Origin: Nitrospirota bacterium
Lineage (GTDB): Bacteria > Nitrospirota > Thermodesulfovibrionia > Thermodesulfovibrionales > JdFR-88
Assembly: GCA_021789735.1 (NCBI GenBank)
Contig: JAJYJB010000003.1
Span: 1 to 57,633 of the forward strand
DNA: 57,633 bases
Reading direction: 5' to 3'
Shown: one piece after another, positions 1 through 8,193 of the stretch
Position numbering within the stretch: the first letter of the stretch is position 1
Layout of the letters: each line of letters opens with the position of its first letter
Program-made: the position numbers and the translations under genes
The notes under the pieces: generated by a model
Database searches by the model: none
What the model saw: the letters and a program-made list of their open reading frames with translations, nothing else
Told to the model about the DNA's origin: nothing

Positions 1-11
1 AGTGAATATGG

Positions 12-101
12 CGGAGAGAGTGGGATTTGAACCCACGGTGGAGTTTTGAGCCCCACACACGATTTCCAGTCGTGCTCCTTCGGCCGCTCGGACATCTCTC
101 C
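12..101 (-). tRNA. tRNA-Ser(GGA)
   Basis: On the minus strand this folds as a type II tRNA with a long variable arm, about 90 nt. The acceptor stem pairs GGAGAGA with TCTCTCC and G is the discriminator. The anticodon stem CACGA/TCGTG encloses the loop CTGGAAA, giving anticodon GGA, which reads serine UCC/UCU. The T-arm contains GGTTCAAATCC. The plus-strand bases before position 12 read GG on the minus strand, so no CCA is encoded. Confidence 0.95.
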
Positions 102-220
102 TTGGCGCCACGATGACAAGAATATGAAACAAAAAATCCTTGAAAACCAAGAGCTTTGAGTATGCGCTTATATTACACCACGCCCCGGAGGTTTGTCAAA
201 AAAACACTTCACAATTATCT

Positions 221-247
221 TTAACTCTGATAAGTTCTGTTTATAAT
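221..247 (+). promoter_or_regulatory. candidate promoter of the PGK homologue
   Basis: A perfect TATAAT lies at 242-247, with TTAACT at 221-226 as a weak -35 element and a short 15-nt spacer. It sits 34 nt upstream of the ATG at 282. The -10 match is exact, but the -35 match and spacing are only fair. Confidence 0.4.
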
Positions 248-281
248 CCAAAAACAAAAAAACCAAAAAAGGCGGCAAGGG

Positions 282-1601
282 ATGGAGCAGGAAAGGACAA
301 GAAAACTCGCTCTGATACAGAATGCGCCACTGGAGGGCAAGGTGGTCCTCGTGAGATTTGACCATAACGTGGTCAAAAATGGGGAGATCAGAGACCCATA
401 CCGGATAGACCGGAGCCTGGGCACGCTCTACAACATCGTGGAGCGGGGCGGCAGGCCCATACTCATGACCCATGTCGGCAGGCCAAGGGACAAGGGAGGA
501 AAGATCACCTGCCGGGAGGGTGAATCCGTAAGGCCGGTGGTCGAATACCTGGAGCGCAAGCTCCATGTAAAGTTCCTTGTGCCGGATTTCCCCGCCGAGC
601 CCGGACAGGGGATAAAGAACATAGACACATCCATAAACCATGCGATAAAAGCGCTGAGGGAAAGAAAAGTCGGAGGGATCTACCTTCCAAACACCAGGTG
701 GTTCTCCGGGGAGCAGAGCGACGGGGAGGCCAGGAAGAGGTTTGCCCTTCAGCTTGCAGGGCTTGCGGACATATATGTAAACGACGCTTTCGGCTCCTGG
801 CAGCCGCATGTCTCCACACTTGACATAACGGAGCACCTTCCCTCCTACGCGGGCTATCTGATGCAGGTGGAGATAGAAAACCTGAACTACGTCCTTGCCC
901 CCCAAAGGCCGTTTCTGGCCGTGGTGGCGGGCTCCAAATACGACACGAAGATAAAGCCTCTTTACGAGATATACAAGAAGGCGGACCACCTCATCCTCGG
1001 GGGCGTCATCTACAACACTTTCCTTGCGGCAAAGTACGGCATAACCGTGAAAGGCGTGACACCGGAAGACATAGAGGCGGCAAAGGCGCTCGTAGCCGAG
1101 GACGCCTCAAGGGGAAAGATAATAGAGCTGCCCTACGTGATAGAATCGGACGTCCCCGACGGACGGATAGAGGGCAGGTTCAGGAAGGTGGCCGTCAAGG
1201 ACTTTAAAAAGGGCACCGGGTATAACTACTTCCTGGACATAGCGGCCGGGTCCTTTTCCGATCCAAGGGTGCTTGAAAGCCTTCTGGGGGCGAAGACCAT
1301 ATTCGTAAACGCTGTCATGGGCTACACCCCGCATTTCGTCGAAGGCTCAAGGGCGCTGGATGAGACCATAGACAGAAACGCCGATGCCAAGAAGCTCTAT
1401 GGCGGGGGCGACACCCTCCAGGAGTTCAAAAACCTTTGCCCCGGCCTCTATCTCTCGGTGCTGGACAACGCCAGATATTACTTCTTCACAGGCGGGGGGA
1501 CCGTCCTGACAGCAATCGAAAAAGGAAGCCCGTACGGGCTTGAGCCGGTTGCCGCCCTGCTGGAAAAAGAAAAAGAGGCCGCATATGCCTCAGAAAACTG
1601 A
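282..1601 (+). CDS. pgk: divergent phosphoglycerate kinase family protein
   Basis: Phosphoglycerate kinase interconverts 1,3-bisphosphoglycerate/ADP and 3-phosphoglycerate/ATP in cytoplasmic glycolysis. At 439 residues this is longer than the usual 390-420. Recognisable sites are VRFDHN (D27, N29), R41, THVGRP (H64, R67), NTRW (R139), VNDAFG, SKYDTKI (K219, K223), GGGDT and the C-terminal TGGG. Two canonical sites are altered. The segment after DAFG reads SWQPHVST and lacks the Arg normally contacting 3-phosphoglycerate, and the nucleotide-site NGPxGxFE motif is replaced by NAVMGYTP. The start has GGCGG upstream. A PPi-phosphofructokinase gene follows, which fits a glycolytic role. It could be a working lineage-specific PGK or a paralogue with altered activity. 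Confidence 0.8.
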   Translation: MEQERTRKLALIQNAPLEGKVVLVRFDHNVVKNGEIRDPYRIDRSLGTLYNIVERGGRPILMTHVGRPRDKGGKITCREGESVRPVVEYLERKLHVKFLVPDFPAEPGQGIKNIDTSINHAIKALRERKVGGIYLPNTRWFSGEQSDGEARKRFALQLAGLADIYVNDAFGSWQPHVSTLDITEHLPSYAGYLMQVEIENLNYVLAPQRPFLAVVAGSKYDTKIKPLYEIYKKADHLILGGVIYNTFLAAKYGITVKGVTPEDIEAAKALVAEDASRGKIIELPYVIESDVPDGRIEGRFRKVAVKDFKKGTGYNYFLDIAAGSFSDPRVLESLLGAKTIFVNAVMGYTPHFVEGSRALDETIDRNADAKKLYGGGDTLQEFKNLCPGLYLSVLDNARYYFFTGGGTVLTAIEKGSPYGLEPVAALLEKEKEAAYASEN

Positions 1602-1635
1602 ATGTAAAAAAATAAAAATTCCAATAAAAATTTCA

Positions 1636-1664
1636 TTAAACGGCACCGCTGCTTAGGATATAAT
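1636..1664 (+). promoter_or_regulatory. candidate promoter of pfp
   Basis: TATAAT at 1659-1664 stands 17 bp downstream of TTAAAC at 1636-1641, in the AT-rich gap between the PGK homologue and the phosphofructokinase. The -10 is perfect and the -35 is poor. It would let pfp be transcribed separately from the upstream gene. Confidence 0.45.
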
Positions 1665-1695
1665 ACGAAAAATTCCCAAGGAGGACTTACCTGAC

Positions 1696-2907
1696 ATGGC
1701 CATAAAGCGCATAGGCATCATAACGAGCGGGGGTGACTGTGGCGGCTTGAATGCGGTGATAAAGGGGGCCGGCCTCATGGGGCTTTCCCTGGGCATCGAG
1801 ATGGTGATAATCCCAAACGGCTATGCCGGCCTTTATAACCTCGCCGATATGCAGGCGCTTACGGCCCTGACACCAGACAGGCTGCGGCTTGTAAAACCTT
1901 CGCTGGCGGGCTCGGAGGCGGGGCATTCGCGGGTGAAGATAAAAAAGATAACCGATCCGGAAAAATATGAAAGGATCAAAAAGGGGCTCAAGAAGTTCGA
2001 GATTGACGCCCTCCTCATAAGCGGCGGGGACGACACGGGCAGCGTAATCGTGGACCTCACCGGACAGGGCATATCCTGCATACACGTGCCAAAAACCATG
2101 GACCTGGACCTGCAGACATACAGCGTTGGAGGCGACTCCGCGGTCAACCGGATAGCCACGTTCGTGCAGGACCTCCAGACCACCGGGCTTAGCCACAACA
2201 GGGTGATAGTGATGGAGGTCTTCGGGCGTTATGCGGGCCACACGGCGCTCCGGGGTGGCATCGCGGGAGAAGCGGACTGCATCCTGATCCCGGAGATAGC
2301 CGTCGATTTCGACGTCGTCTACAGGCACATGAAGAAAAACTTCACCCAGAGGGTGCTGTCAAGCGATGTGAAGGCCGGCACATACAGCATAGTGGTCGCA
2401 GAAGGAATAACTGACGCCAAGGGGCAAGTTATTACGGACAAGACTGCTGGCGTAGACGCCTTCGGCCACGCCAAACTGGCCGGGGCCGGCAAATATGTTA
2501 GAAAGCAGCTTGAAGAACGCATGAAAAACGACCCGGAAATAAAGGATTTTATGCAAAAGGCATTTATGTGGACACCTGGGGTTTACGAGTTGCCTGAGAT
2601 CCGTGAGGTAACGCCTGGACACCTCGTCCGCTCCGGCAAAAGCTCCGCCTATGACGTGAATTTCGGTCTGCGCACGGGCGCGGCCGCGGTGCTCCTCTTA
2701 AAAGACGGCATTAAGGGCGTTACCCTTGTCGATGTAAATGACAAAAAGATCGAATACATTCCCACTGAAGAGGCGATAAAGCAAAGGAAAGTGGACCTGG
2801 ATGAGCTTTCCCTTTACGAAGCCCTTGGCCTCTGCTTTGGCAGGGAACCGGAGCCGTTTGCTCCCAATCCTGTTAAAAGGACATTGCCCGTCTCGCGGTG
2901 TCTTTAA
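1696..2907 (+). CDS. pfp: 6-phosphofructokinase, PPi-dependent type
   Basis: This 403-residue protein belongs to the PfkA superfamily and phosphorylates fructose 6-phosphate. The N-terminal phosphoryl-donor loop reads SGGDCGGLNA. The specificity positions are GGDDT (D113, where ATP enzymes have Gly) and PKTMDLD (K133, where ATP enzymes usually have Gly). By family rules both point to pyrophosphate as donor, making the step reversible. D136 and D138 match the catalytic aspartates, and MEVFGRYAGH matches the substrate-binding MEVMGR motif. A strong AAGGAGG precedes the ATG. The usual PKTIDND is PKTMDLD here, a small deviation. Donor specificity is inferred from these residues. Confidence 0.9.
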   Translation: MAIKRIGIITSGGDCGGLNAVIKGAGLMGLSLGIEMVIIPNGYAGLYNLADMQALTALTPDRLRLVKPSLAGSEAGHSRVKIKKITDPEKYERIKKGLKKFEIDALLISGGDDTGSVIVDLTGQGISCIHVPKTMDLDLQTYSVGGDSAVNRIATFVQDLQTTGLSHNRVIVMEVFGRYAGHTALRGGIAGEADCILIPEIAVDFDVVYRHMKKNFTQRVLSSDVKAGTYSIVVAEGITDAKGQVITDKTAGVDAFGHAKLAGAGKYVRKQLEERMKNDPEIKDFMQKAFMWTPGVYELPEIREVTPGHLVRSGKSSAYDVNFGLRTGAAAVLLLKDGIKGVTLVDVNDKKIEYIPTEEAIKQRKVDLDELSLYEALGLCFGREPEPFAPNPVKRTLPVSRCL

Positions 2908-2938
2908 TGAAATCTTTCAAGATGTCTTTAATGAAATC
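2899..2938. repeat. 16-bp direct repeat at convergent stop codons
   Basis: TGTCTTTAATGAAATC occurs at 2899-2914 and again at 2923-2938, a 24-bp period. The first copy contains the stop codon of pfp. The second copy encodes the penultimate residues of PolX on the other strand. It looks like a short tandem duplication that set or shifted one of the two gene ends. Confidence 0.8.
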
Positions 2939-4668
2939 AATCGTTTTTTATGCAAAACTTCAAGCATATCTTTAACGCTTAGTGTGTTTGCTACGTGTTT
3001 TGGCTCAAGCCAGGCCCTGCGGGCGATAGCCACTCCGTAGGACATATAGTCGAAGTGGTCCAGGATATGGGCATCAGTGTTTATAACGATGGGTATGCCC
3101 ATGTCCCGGGCCCTCCGGGCGGTGGTGTCGTTAAGGTCCAGTCTTGCAGGAAATGAGTTTATCTCAAGGGCGGTACCCGTTTCGATGGCCGTTTTTAGCA
3201 CTTCTTCCATATCCACCTGGTAAGCCTCCCTTACGCCCAAAAGCCTTCCCGTGGGGTGAGAAAGCGTGGTCACGAAGGGGTTTTTCATGGCCGCCGTTAT
3301 CCGCCCCGTTATCTTATCTTTTGTCTGCCTGAAGCCGGAGTGTATGGAGGCGTTCACGATGTCCAGCCTGGAAAGTATCTCGTCCGGGAAGTCCAGGGCG
3401 CCGTCGCTGCGGATGTCGACCTCCACTCCTTTCAGGACGGTGAAAGGGCTTTTGTCCTTTTTAAGTCTCCTGTTTATCGCATCTATCTGCTTGATCTCCT
3501 CAAGCATGCGCTCCTGGCTAAGCCCCCGCGCGATGCCAAGCCCTTTTGAGTGGTCCGTTATGGCGATATAATGCCACCCTCTTTTCACGGCTTCCTGGAC
3601 GATCTCTTCTATGGTGTAATTCCCGTCGCTCAGCCTGGAGTGGACGTGCAGGTCCCCTTTGATGTCCTCAACCCTCACCAGCTCCGGCAGCGTGTCCTTG
3701 ATCGCCGCCTCTATCTCGCCTGAGTCCTCCCTCAGCTCGGGCGGGACCACCGGAAGCCCAAGCGCCTGGTAGACGTCCTGCTCTTTCGCTCCCCCTATTT
3801 TTTTCCCTTTCCCGTCAAATATCCCGTACTCGTTTATCTTGAGTCCCTTTTTCACCCCCATTTCCCGGAGCCTGATGTTATGCTCCTTGCTCCCGGTGAA
3901 ATAGCAAAGTGCGGCCCCGAAAGCGTCGTCCTCCACCACCCTCAGGTCCGCCTGAACGCCCTCCGAAAGTATTACCGTGGACTTGGTTTCACCCTTGGCC
4001 ACCACCTGCTTTACCATGGAAAGGCCGGTAAAGACATCCATCACCTTTGCCGGGTCCCTTGAAGTGGCCAGTATATCTATGTCGCCTATGGTCTCTTTCC
4101 ATCGCCTTAAACTTCCGGCTATCTCGATCTGTCTTACGGGCGCCCTGGCCCGAAGCGCGTTTACCAGGGCCTGCGCGACCGGCAGGACCTGGCCGATGGG
4201 TTTTCTGCCTGCCCCCATCCTTGCCAGGCTGATCCCCCTCAATATGTTCTGCTCGGTCTTTTCCTTTATCTTGGGAACGGCCCCTTTAAGCCGGTGCTCC
4301 ATTGCGAGCTTTTCCAGCTCGCCTATGTCTTTTATCCTGAACTTGTCATAAATGGCCCTGGCCGTTTTCGGGCCCAGACCGGGGATGGTCAGAAGCAGCG
4401 ACAGGCCTTCAGGCACCTTTTCCTTCGCAGCTTCATAGGCCCTGCATGTGCCGGTCTGGACAATCTCGATAAGCTTGGAGGCCAGGTCCTCGCCAATGCC
4501 CGGGATTTTCTTCAGCTCCTCTTTGCTCATCCTGGAGATGTCATTCGGATAGCCTTCCACCACCATCGCCGCCCGCCGGTAGGCCCTGATGCGAAAAGGG
4601 TTCTCGCCGGAAAGCTCAAGCATGTCGGCCAGCCCCGAAAATATCCTCGCAGCCTCGCTGTTTATCAT
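2917..4668 (-). CDS. polX: PolX-type DNA polymerase/3'-5' exonuclease with PHP domain
   Basis: The 583-residue protein has the bacterial PolX layout. N-terminal helix-hairpin-helix motifs lie at about 55-66 (IPGIGEDLASK) and 95-106 (IPGLGPKTARA). A family X nucleotidyltransferase follows, with GSLRR (185-189), GDIDIL (195-200; D196 and D198) and D241 as the likely third metal ligand. A C-terminal PHP phosphoesterase starts at DLHVHS (339-344) and includes ITDHSKG, LSHPTGR and NTDAH. In this family the PHP domain supplies 3'-5' exonuclease and AP-endonuclease activities for base-excision repair. The start is preceded by GAGGCGGAAAG. It follows the DUF72 gene by 11 nt on the same strand, so the two are probably co-transcribed. 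Confidence 0.95.
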   Translation of the reverse strand: MINSEAARIFSGLADMLELSGENPFRIRAYRRAAMVVEGYPNDISRMSKEELKKIPGIGEDLASKLIEIVQTGTCRAYEAAKEKVPEGLSLLLTIPGLGPKTARAIYDKFRIKDIGELEKLAMEHRLKGAVPKIKEKTEQNILRGISLARMGAGRKPIGQVLPVAQALVNALRARAPVRQIEIAGSLRRWKETIGDIDILATSRDPAKVMDVFTGLSMVKQVVAKGETKSTVILSEGVQADLRVVEDDAFGAALCYFTGSKEHNIRLREMGVKKGLKINEYGIFDGKGKKIGGAKEQDVYQALGLPVVPPELREDSGEIEAAIKDTLPELVRVEDIKGDLHVHSRLSDGNYTIEEIVQEAVKRGWHYIAITDHSKGLGIARGLSQERMLEEIKQIDAINRRLKKDKSPFTVLKGVEVDIRSDGALDFPDEILSRLDIVNASIHSGFRQTKDKITGRITAAMKNPFVTTLSHPTGRLLGVREAYQVDMEEVLKTAIETGTALEINSFPARLDLNDTTARRARDMGIPIVINTDAHILDHFDYMSYGVAIARRAWLEPKHVANTLSVKDMLEVLHKKRLISLKTS

Positions 4669-4679
4669 CTTTCCGCCTC

Positions 4680-5435
4680 TTATTTGCCGTCCATCATTCC
4701 GGCAAGCTCAAGCGCGTTTTTGGGCGCATAGCCCTGCTGGTCGTTATTGAAATAAATGAACACTTCGTCCCCTCCGCTGCTATAGCGCCTGATCCTGGCG
4801 GCGTCCTCCCTAAGCTCCCCTTCGCTGTAAGAGCCGCCATAGGTGCCATGGCCGTGCCTTCTCATATACACGAAGTCTGCGGTAAGCGGGAGCTCGCGCA
4901 GGAATTCGGGCCAGTCGGCCATGCAGAGGGCGCAGCCGCTTTCCGAAAGCGCCTCCAGGACCGCGCCGTCCCTCACCCAGGACTCGTTCCTGAACTCAAA
5001 TGCGTTTTTGGCCTTGTACCGCCTAAGCTCTTTTAAAAAATCGCGGAGCCTGCCCGGGTCGGCCTTGAAGGCCGGCGGAAGCTGCCAGAGGACCACGCCC
5101 ACCTTGTCCCTGAGGGGCCCTACCCTTTCAAAGAACCTCTGAAGCGGAAGGGCGGAGTCTTTAAGCTTCTTTACATGCGTTATGAAGCGGCTGCCCTTTA
5201 CGCTTGCGATGAAGCTGGCGGGGGTCCCATCGTGCCATTTCCGGAAGGTGGACTCGCGTGGCAGCCTGTAGAACGTCACGTTCAGCTCCACCGTCTCGAA
5301 CTTTTCGCAGTAGTAACCCAGCCATTTGCTCTTGGGCAGGCCCTCGGGATAAAAAACTCCTTTCCAGTGGTCGTATGAGAAGCCGCTGCAGCCAATGTGC
5401 ACCGGGAGGGGTTTTTTGTTTTTGCGGGCGGCCAT
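4680..5435 (-). CDS. DUF72 (YecE-like) family protein
   Basis: The 251-residue protein opens its fold with HIGCSGFSYDHWKGVFYP and continues with FETVELNVTFYRLP, both characteristic of DUF72, a TIM-barrel-like family of unconfirmed function. Conserved later segments are FEFRNESW and YMRRHGHG. No Shine-Dalgarno sequence precedes the ATG. Instead TAGAAT (5442-5447), preceded by TG as an extended -10, stands 6 nt upstream, which suggests a leaderless transcript. It is divergent from scpA and upstream of polX, so a DNA-repair link is possible, but only from context. Confidence 0.9.
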   Translation of the reverse strand: MAARKNKKPLPVHIGCSGFSYDHWKGVFYPEGLPKSKWLGYYCEKFETVELNVTFYRLPRESTFRKWHDGTPASFIASVKGSRFITHVKKLKDSALPLQRFFERVGPLRDKVGVVLWQLPPAFKADPGRLRDFLKELRRYKAKNAFEFRNESWVRDGAVLEALSESGCALCMADWPEFLRELPLTADFVYMRRHGHGTYGGSYSEGELREDAARIRRYSSGGDEVFIYFNNDQQGYAPKNALELAGMMDGK

Positions 5436-5441
5436 ACGAAA

Positions 5442-5467
5442 ATTCTATCATTATTCTGTTAGAATAA
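5442..5467 (-). promoter_or_regulatory. extended -10 promoter with overlapping inverted repeat
   Basis: On the minus strand TG-A-TAGAAT forms an extended -10 at 5442-5450, 6 nt from the DUF72 ATG. Just upstream is a perfect 7-bp inverted repeat, TTATTCT-gtt-AGAATAA (5451-5467), covering most of the expected -35 region. The same repeat lies 9 nt before the scpA ATG on the other strand. Its placement between divergent genes suits a shared operator. Confidence 0.5.
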
Positions 5468-5476
5468 GAGGTCCAC

Positions 5477-6427
5477 ATGAGTGAACAGTACAGCATAAAA
5501 ATACCTGTTTTCGAAGGCCCTTTAGACCTCCTTTTGCACCTCATCAAGAAAAACGAGGTGGACATCTACGACATACCCATCTCGCTGATAACCCATCAGT
5601 ACCTGGAATACATAGGGCTCATGAAAGAGCTTAACCTTGAGGTTGCCGGCGAGTTTCTGGTCATGGCGGCGACGCTGATACAGATAAAATCGAAGATGCT
5701 TCTGCCTGTGGAGGAGCAGCAGCCCGAGGCCCCGGCCGAAGACCCCCGGCTTGAGCTCGTGCAGAGGCTCCTTGAGTACCAGGCCTTCAAGGAGGCCTCG
5801 CTGGACCTGCGGGAGATGGGGCTCAGGTGGTCCGATGTCCTTTACAGGACCGATGTGGAGGAGGGATCCGCGCAGGAAGAGGACTCCATGCTGCTTTTCG
5901 ACGACCTCTCCATGTTCGACCTCATATCCGCCTTCAAGAAAATACTTGAAAAGGCCCCGCAGGAGCTCCAGCTTATCTCCAGGGAAGCGCTCTCGGTAAA
6001 TGACAGGATATCGAGGATAATCGCCAGGCTGGAGGAAAAGGAGACGGTCCGGTTCGAGGAGTTTTTCGACTTCCAGGAAGCGGTGCCGAAATCGCACCTG
6101 ATCATCACGTTCGTGGCTATACTGGAAATACTGAAGCTTGGCCTCGCCCGCGTTTATCAGGAGGACAAGTTCGGCACCATATGGGTAATAAGGGCCAAAG
6201 ACACGGACGCGCCCGACTTGGCGGGTCCTGGGAGCTCCGCGGAGCCTGAATTTGAGGCCGCAGTGGAAGGCGCTGCCGGCAACGGACAAAAGCCCCCCGG
6301 GGACTGGCAGGCCTCAAGCCATATGGCGGGTGACACGCCCATCGAGGACTCCTTGCCACAGGCGGACCTCGATGATGAAGCCTGGTACAGGGACGCCGCG
6401 GGAGGAGATGGAGAAGACATACAATGA
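5477..6427 (+). CDS. scpA: segregation and condensation protein A
   Basis: ScpA is the kleisin that bridges SMC heads in the bacterial condensin complex. The N-terminal block (FEGPLDLLLHLIKKNEVDIYD; ISLITHQYLEYI; EFLVMAATLIQIKSKMLLP) is diagnostic, and the C-terminal winged-helix region near residues 175-235 is present. At 316 residues it is longer than the usual 240-270 because of a low-complexity acidic tail after about residue 240. AAGAGG lies before the ATG. The partner scpB, often adjacent, is absent here. The stop overlaps the lolA start (ATGA), so the two are translationally coupled. Confidence 0.95.
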   Translation: MSEQYSIKIPVFEGPLDLLLHLIKKNEVDIYDIPISLITHQYLEYIGLMKELNLEVAGEFLVMAATLIQIKSKMLLPVEEQQPEAPAEDPRLELVQRLLEYQAFKEASLDLREMGLRWSDVLYRTDVEEGSAQEEDSMLLFDDLSMFDLISAFKKILEKAPQELQLISREALSVNDRISRIIARLEEKETVRFEEFFDFQEAVPKSHLIITFVAILEILKLGLARVYQEDKFGTIWVIRAKDTDAPDLAGPGSSAEPEFEAAVEGAAGNGQKPPGDWQASSHMAGDTPIEDSLPQADLDDEAWYRDAAGGDGEDIQ

Positions 6428-7092
6428 TCAAGAGCAAAAGACATTCAATAAGCGGCGCCGCTTTTCTTGTAGCGGCCATTTTTTTCCTTTTCCTTGTGCC
6501 CGGGCTGGCGACGGCCGCGCCCTCGGGGCTTGCCGCCCGCATCCAGGAGGCCTACGGCCGCATAAGGGACATAAGCGGCAGTTTCACGCAGCAGAGCTTT
6601 CTTAAGGACCTGGGCAAGAAGCAGGACTACCATGGCCGCTTCATCATAAAGCTGCCTTCGCGGATGAGGTATATCTATGAGGGCTCAAGCCAGGACCAGG
6701 TGATAATAAAAGGCGGCCGGATAACGATATACCAAAAGAATGAAAAACAGGAGCTCATCGGCTTTTTCAATGCCCAGACCTACGGCACCGCGCCGGTGGC
6801 CCTGCTGGGGGGAATGGGCAAGATAGAAAAGGATTTCAATGTCACTGAAAAAAAAGGTGAGCTCATCCTCACCCCCAGAAGTCCGGAGAACAAGGTCACT
6901 TACATAGTGGTCAGACCCTCGCGCGAGAGCTTCCCGATAAAGAGTTTTACCATCCATGACAAGTATTCGAACACGGTCAAGATAACCCTTAACGACGTTT
7001 CAGTGAACGCCGGGGTCAAGGCCCACGCGTTCGACTTCACACCGCCGCCCGGCGTAAGCGTGTTCGATTACACCAAACAGGGCGCGGATTAG
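6424..7092 (+). CDS. lolA: outer-membrane lipoprotein carrier protein LolA
   Basis: LolA is the periplasmic chaperone that moves lipoproteins from LolCDE to the outer membrane. The 222-residue product has a signal peptide with a hydrophobic core at about residues 13-28 and a cut near ATA/APS. The mature part carries family features: IQEAYGRIRDISGSFTQQSF, GRFIIKLPSRMRYIYEG and the DFTPPPGVSV ending. It starts inside the scpA stop codon. Several lipoprotein genes in this window are plausible clients. The family can be hard to separate from other DUF4292-like carriers, but the motif order favours LolA. Confidence 0.88.
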   Translation: MIKSKRHSISGAAFLVAAIFFLFLVPGLATAAPSGLAARIQEAYGRIRDISGSFTQQSFLKDLGKKQDYHGRFIIKLPSRMRYIYEGSSQDQVIIKGGRITIYQKNEKQELIGFFNAQTYGTAPVALLGGMGKIEKDFNVTEKKGELILTPRSPENKVTYIVVRPSRESFPIKSFTIHDKYSNTVKITLNDVSVNAGVKAHAFDFTPPPGVSVFDYTKQGAD

Positions 7093-7141
7093 AAAAAAAC
7101 AAAAACACAGGCCCAAAAGAAAAAAGCGAAGAAAAAGAAAA

Positions 7142-8155
7142 ATGCTTGTCCTTGGGATAGACACATCCTGTGACGACACCTCTGCCGCGCTGCTTGAGTT
7201 CGGGACAAAAGAAGGAGCTCCGGAGGTCATATCAAATGTGGTGTCTTCCCAGGCGTCAGTCCATGCCAGGTATGGCGGAATAGTTCCCGAGCTTGCCTCA
7301 AGAAGGCACATCGAGATGATATGGCCTGTCGTCAGGGAGAGCCTTGGCAAGACCCGGCTTGAAGAGCTCTCGGCCATCGCCGTCTGCGCGGGCCCCGGAC
7401 TGATAGGCTCCCTCCTGGTGGGATGCTCTTTTGCCAAGGCGTTAAGCTTTTCAAAGAAAATACCACTTGTAGGTGTAAACCACCTTGAAGGCCATATCCT
7501 TTCCGCGTTCATCGAAAGCGCACCGGAGTTCCCTTTCATCTCCCTCGTGGTCTCGGGCGGGCACACCTCCCTGTATCTTGCAAAAGGGTTCCTCGATTAC
7601 ACGGAGATGGGCAGGAGCCGGGATGATGCCGCAGGCGAGGCGTATGACAAGGTGGCCAAGCTCCTGTCCCTCGGATACCCGGGCGGACCCATGATAGACA
7701 GGCTCGCGCTGGAGGGCAACCCTCGTGCCATCCCCTTTCCCAGGGCCTACCTTCCCGGCTCGCTGGATTTCAGCTTCAGCGGCATGAAGACGGCGGTGCT
7801 TAACTACCTGAATGACCTGAAAAAAAGGGGGCCTGGTTCCGGCGACATCCCTGTTGCCGATATTGCGGCCTCTTTCCAGCAGGCAGTGCTTGATGTGCTC
7901 ATCAGAAAATGCCAGCAGGCCATGAAGAAGACCGGGATAAGGAGGCTGGCCCTGGCGGGAGGCGTTGCATCAAACAGCCAACTTAAGGAAGGCATGAGGC
8001 TGATGGCCGGGAAGCTGGGAGCGGAACTCTTCATACCATCGCCTGTTTTCTGCACCGATAACGCAGCGATGATAGCCATGGCTGGCTACCGCCGTTTCAT
8101 GGCGGGGCAGCTTGCCGGACCGGACCTGAACCCAAAGGCTTCCCTCAAGCTGTAA
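7142..8155 (+). CDS. tsaD: tRNA N6-threonylcarbamoyladenosine transferase
   Basis: TsaD catalyses the last step of t6A37 synthesis in ANN-decoding tRNAs. The 337-residue length is typical. It begins GIDTSCDDTSAALLE, then YGGIVPELASRRHIEMI, and GVNHLEGH supplies the paired metal-binding histidines. The ASKHA nucleotide site SFSGMKTAV and the C-terminal FCTDNAAMIA (metal-ligand Asp) are intact. It sits 50 nt downstream of lolA across an A-rich spacer with only a loose purine stretch as ribosome site, so it may be the last gene of the scpA operon. It converges on the RNA methyltransferase gene. Confidence 0.97.
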   Translation: MLVLGIDTSCDDTSAALLEFGTKEGAPEVISNVVSSQASVHARYGGIVPELASRRHIEMIWPVVRESLGKTRLEELSAIAVCAGPGLIGSLLVGCSFAKALSFSKKIPLVGVNHLEGHILSAFIESAPEFPFISLVVSGGHTSLYLAKGFLDYTEMGRSRDDAAGEAYDKVAKLLSLGYPGGPMIDRLALEGNPRAIPFPRAYLPGSLDFSFSGMKTAVLNYLNDLKKRGPGSGDIPVADIAASFQQAVLDVLIRKCQQAMKKTGIRRLALAGGVASNSQLKEGMRLMAGKLGAELFIPSPVFCTDNAAMIAMAGYRRFMAGQLAGPDLNPKASLKL

Positions 8156-8193
8156 ATAAAGCCCTTCTTTCTTCTTCAGTGTTTTTTTATTTT

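Noticed and set aside
168..989. Open frame of 273 codons antisense to the PGK homologue
   Set aside because: The opposite strand carries conserved PGK motifs across the same interval.
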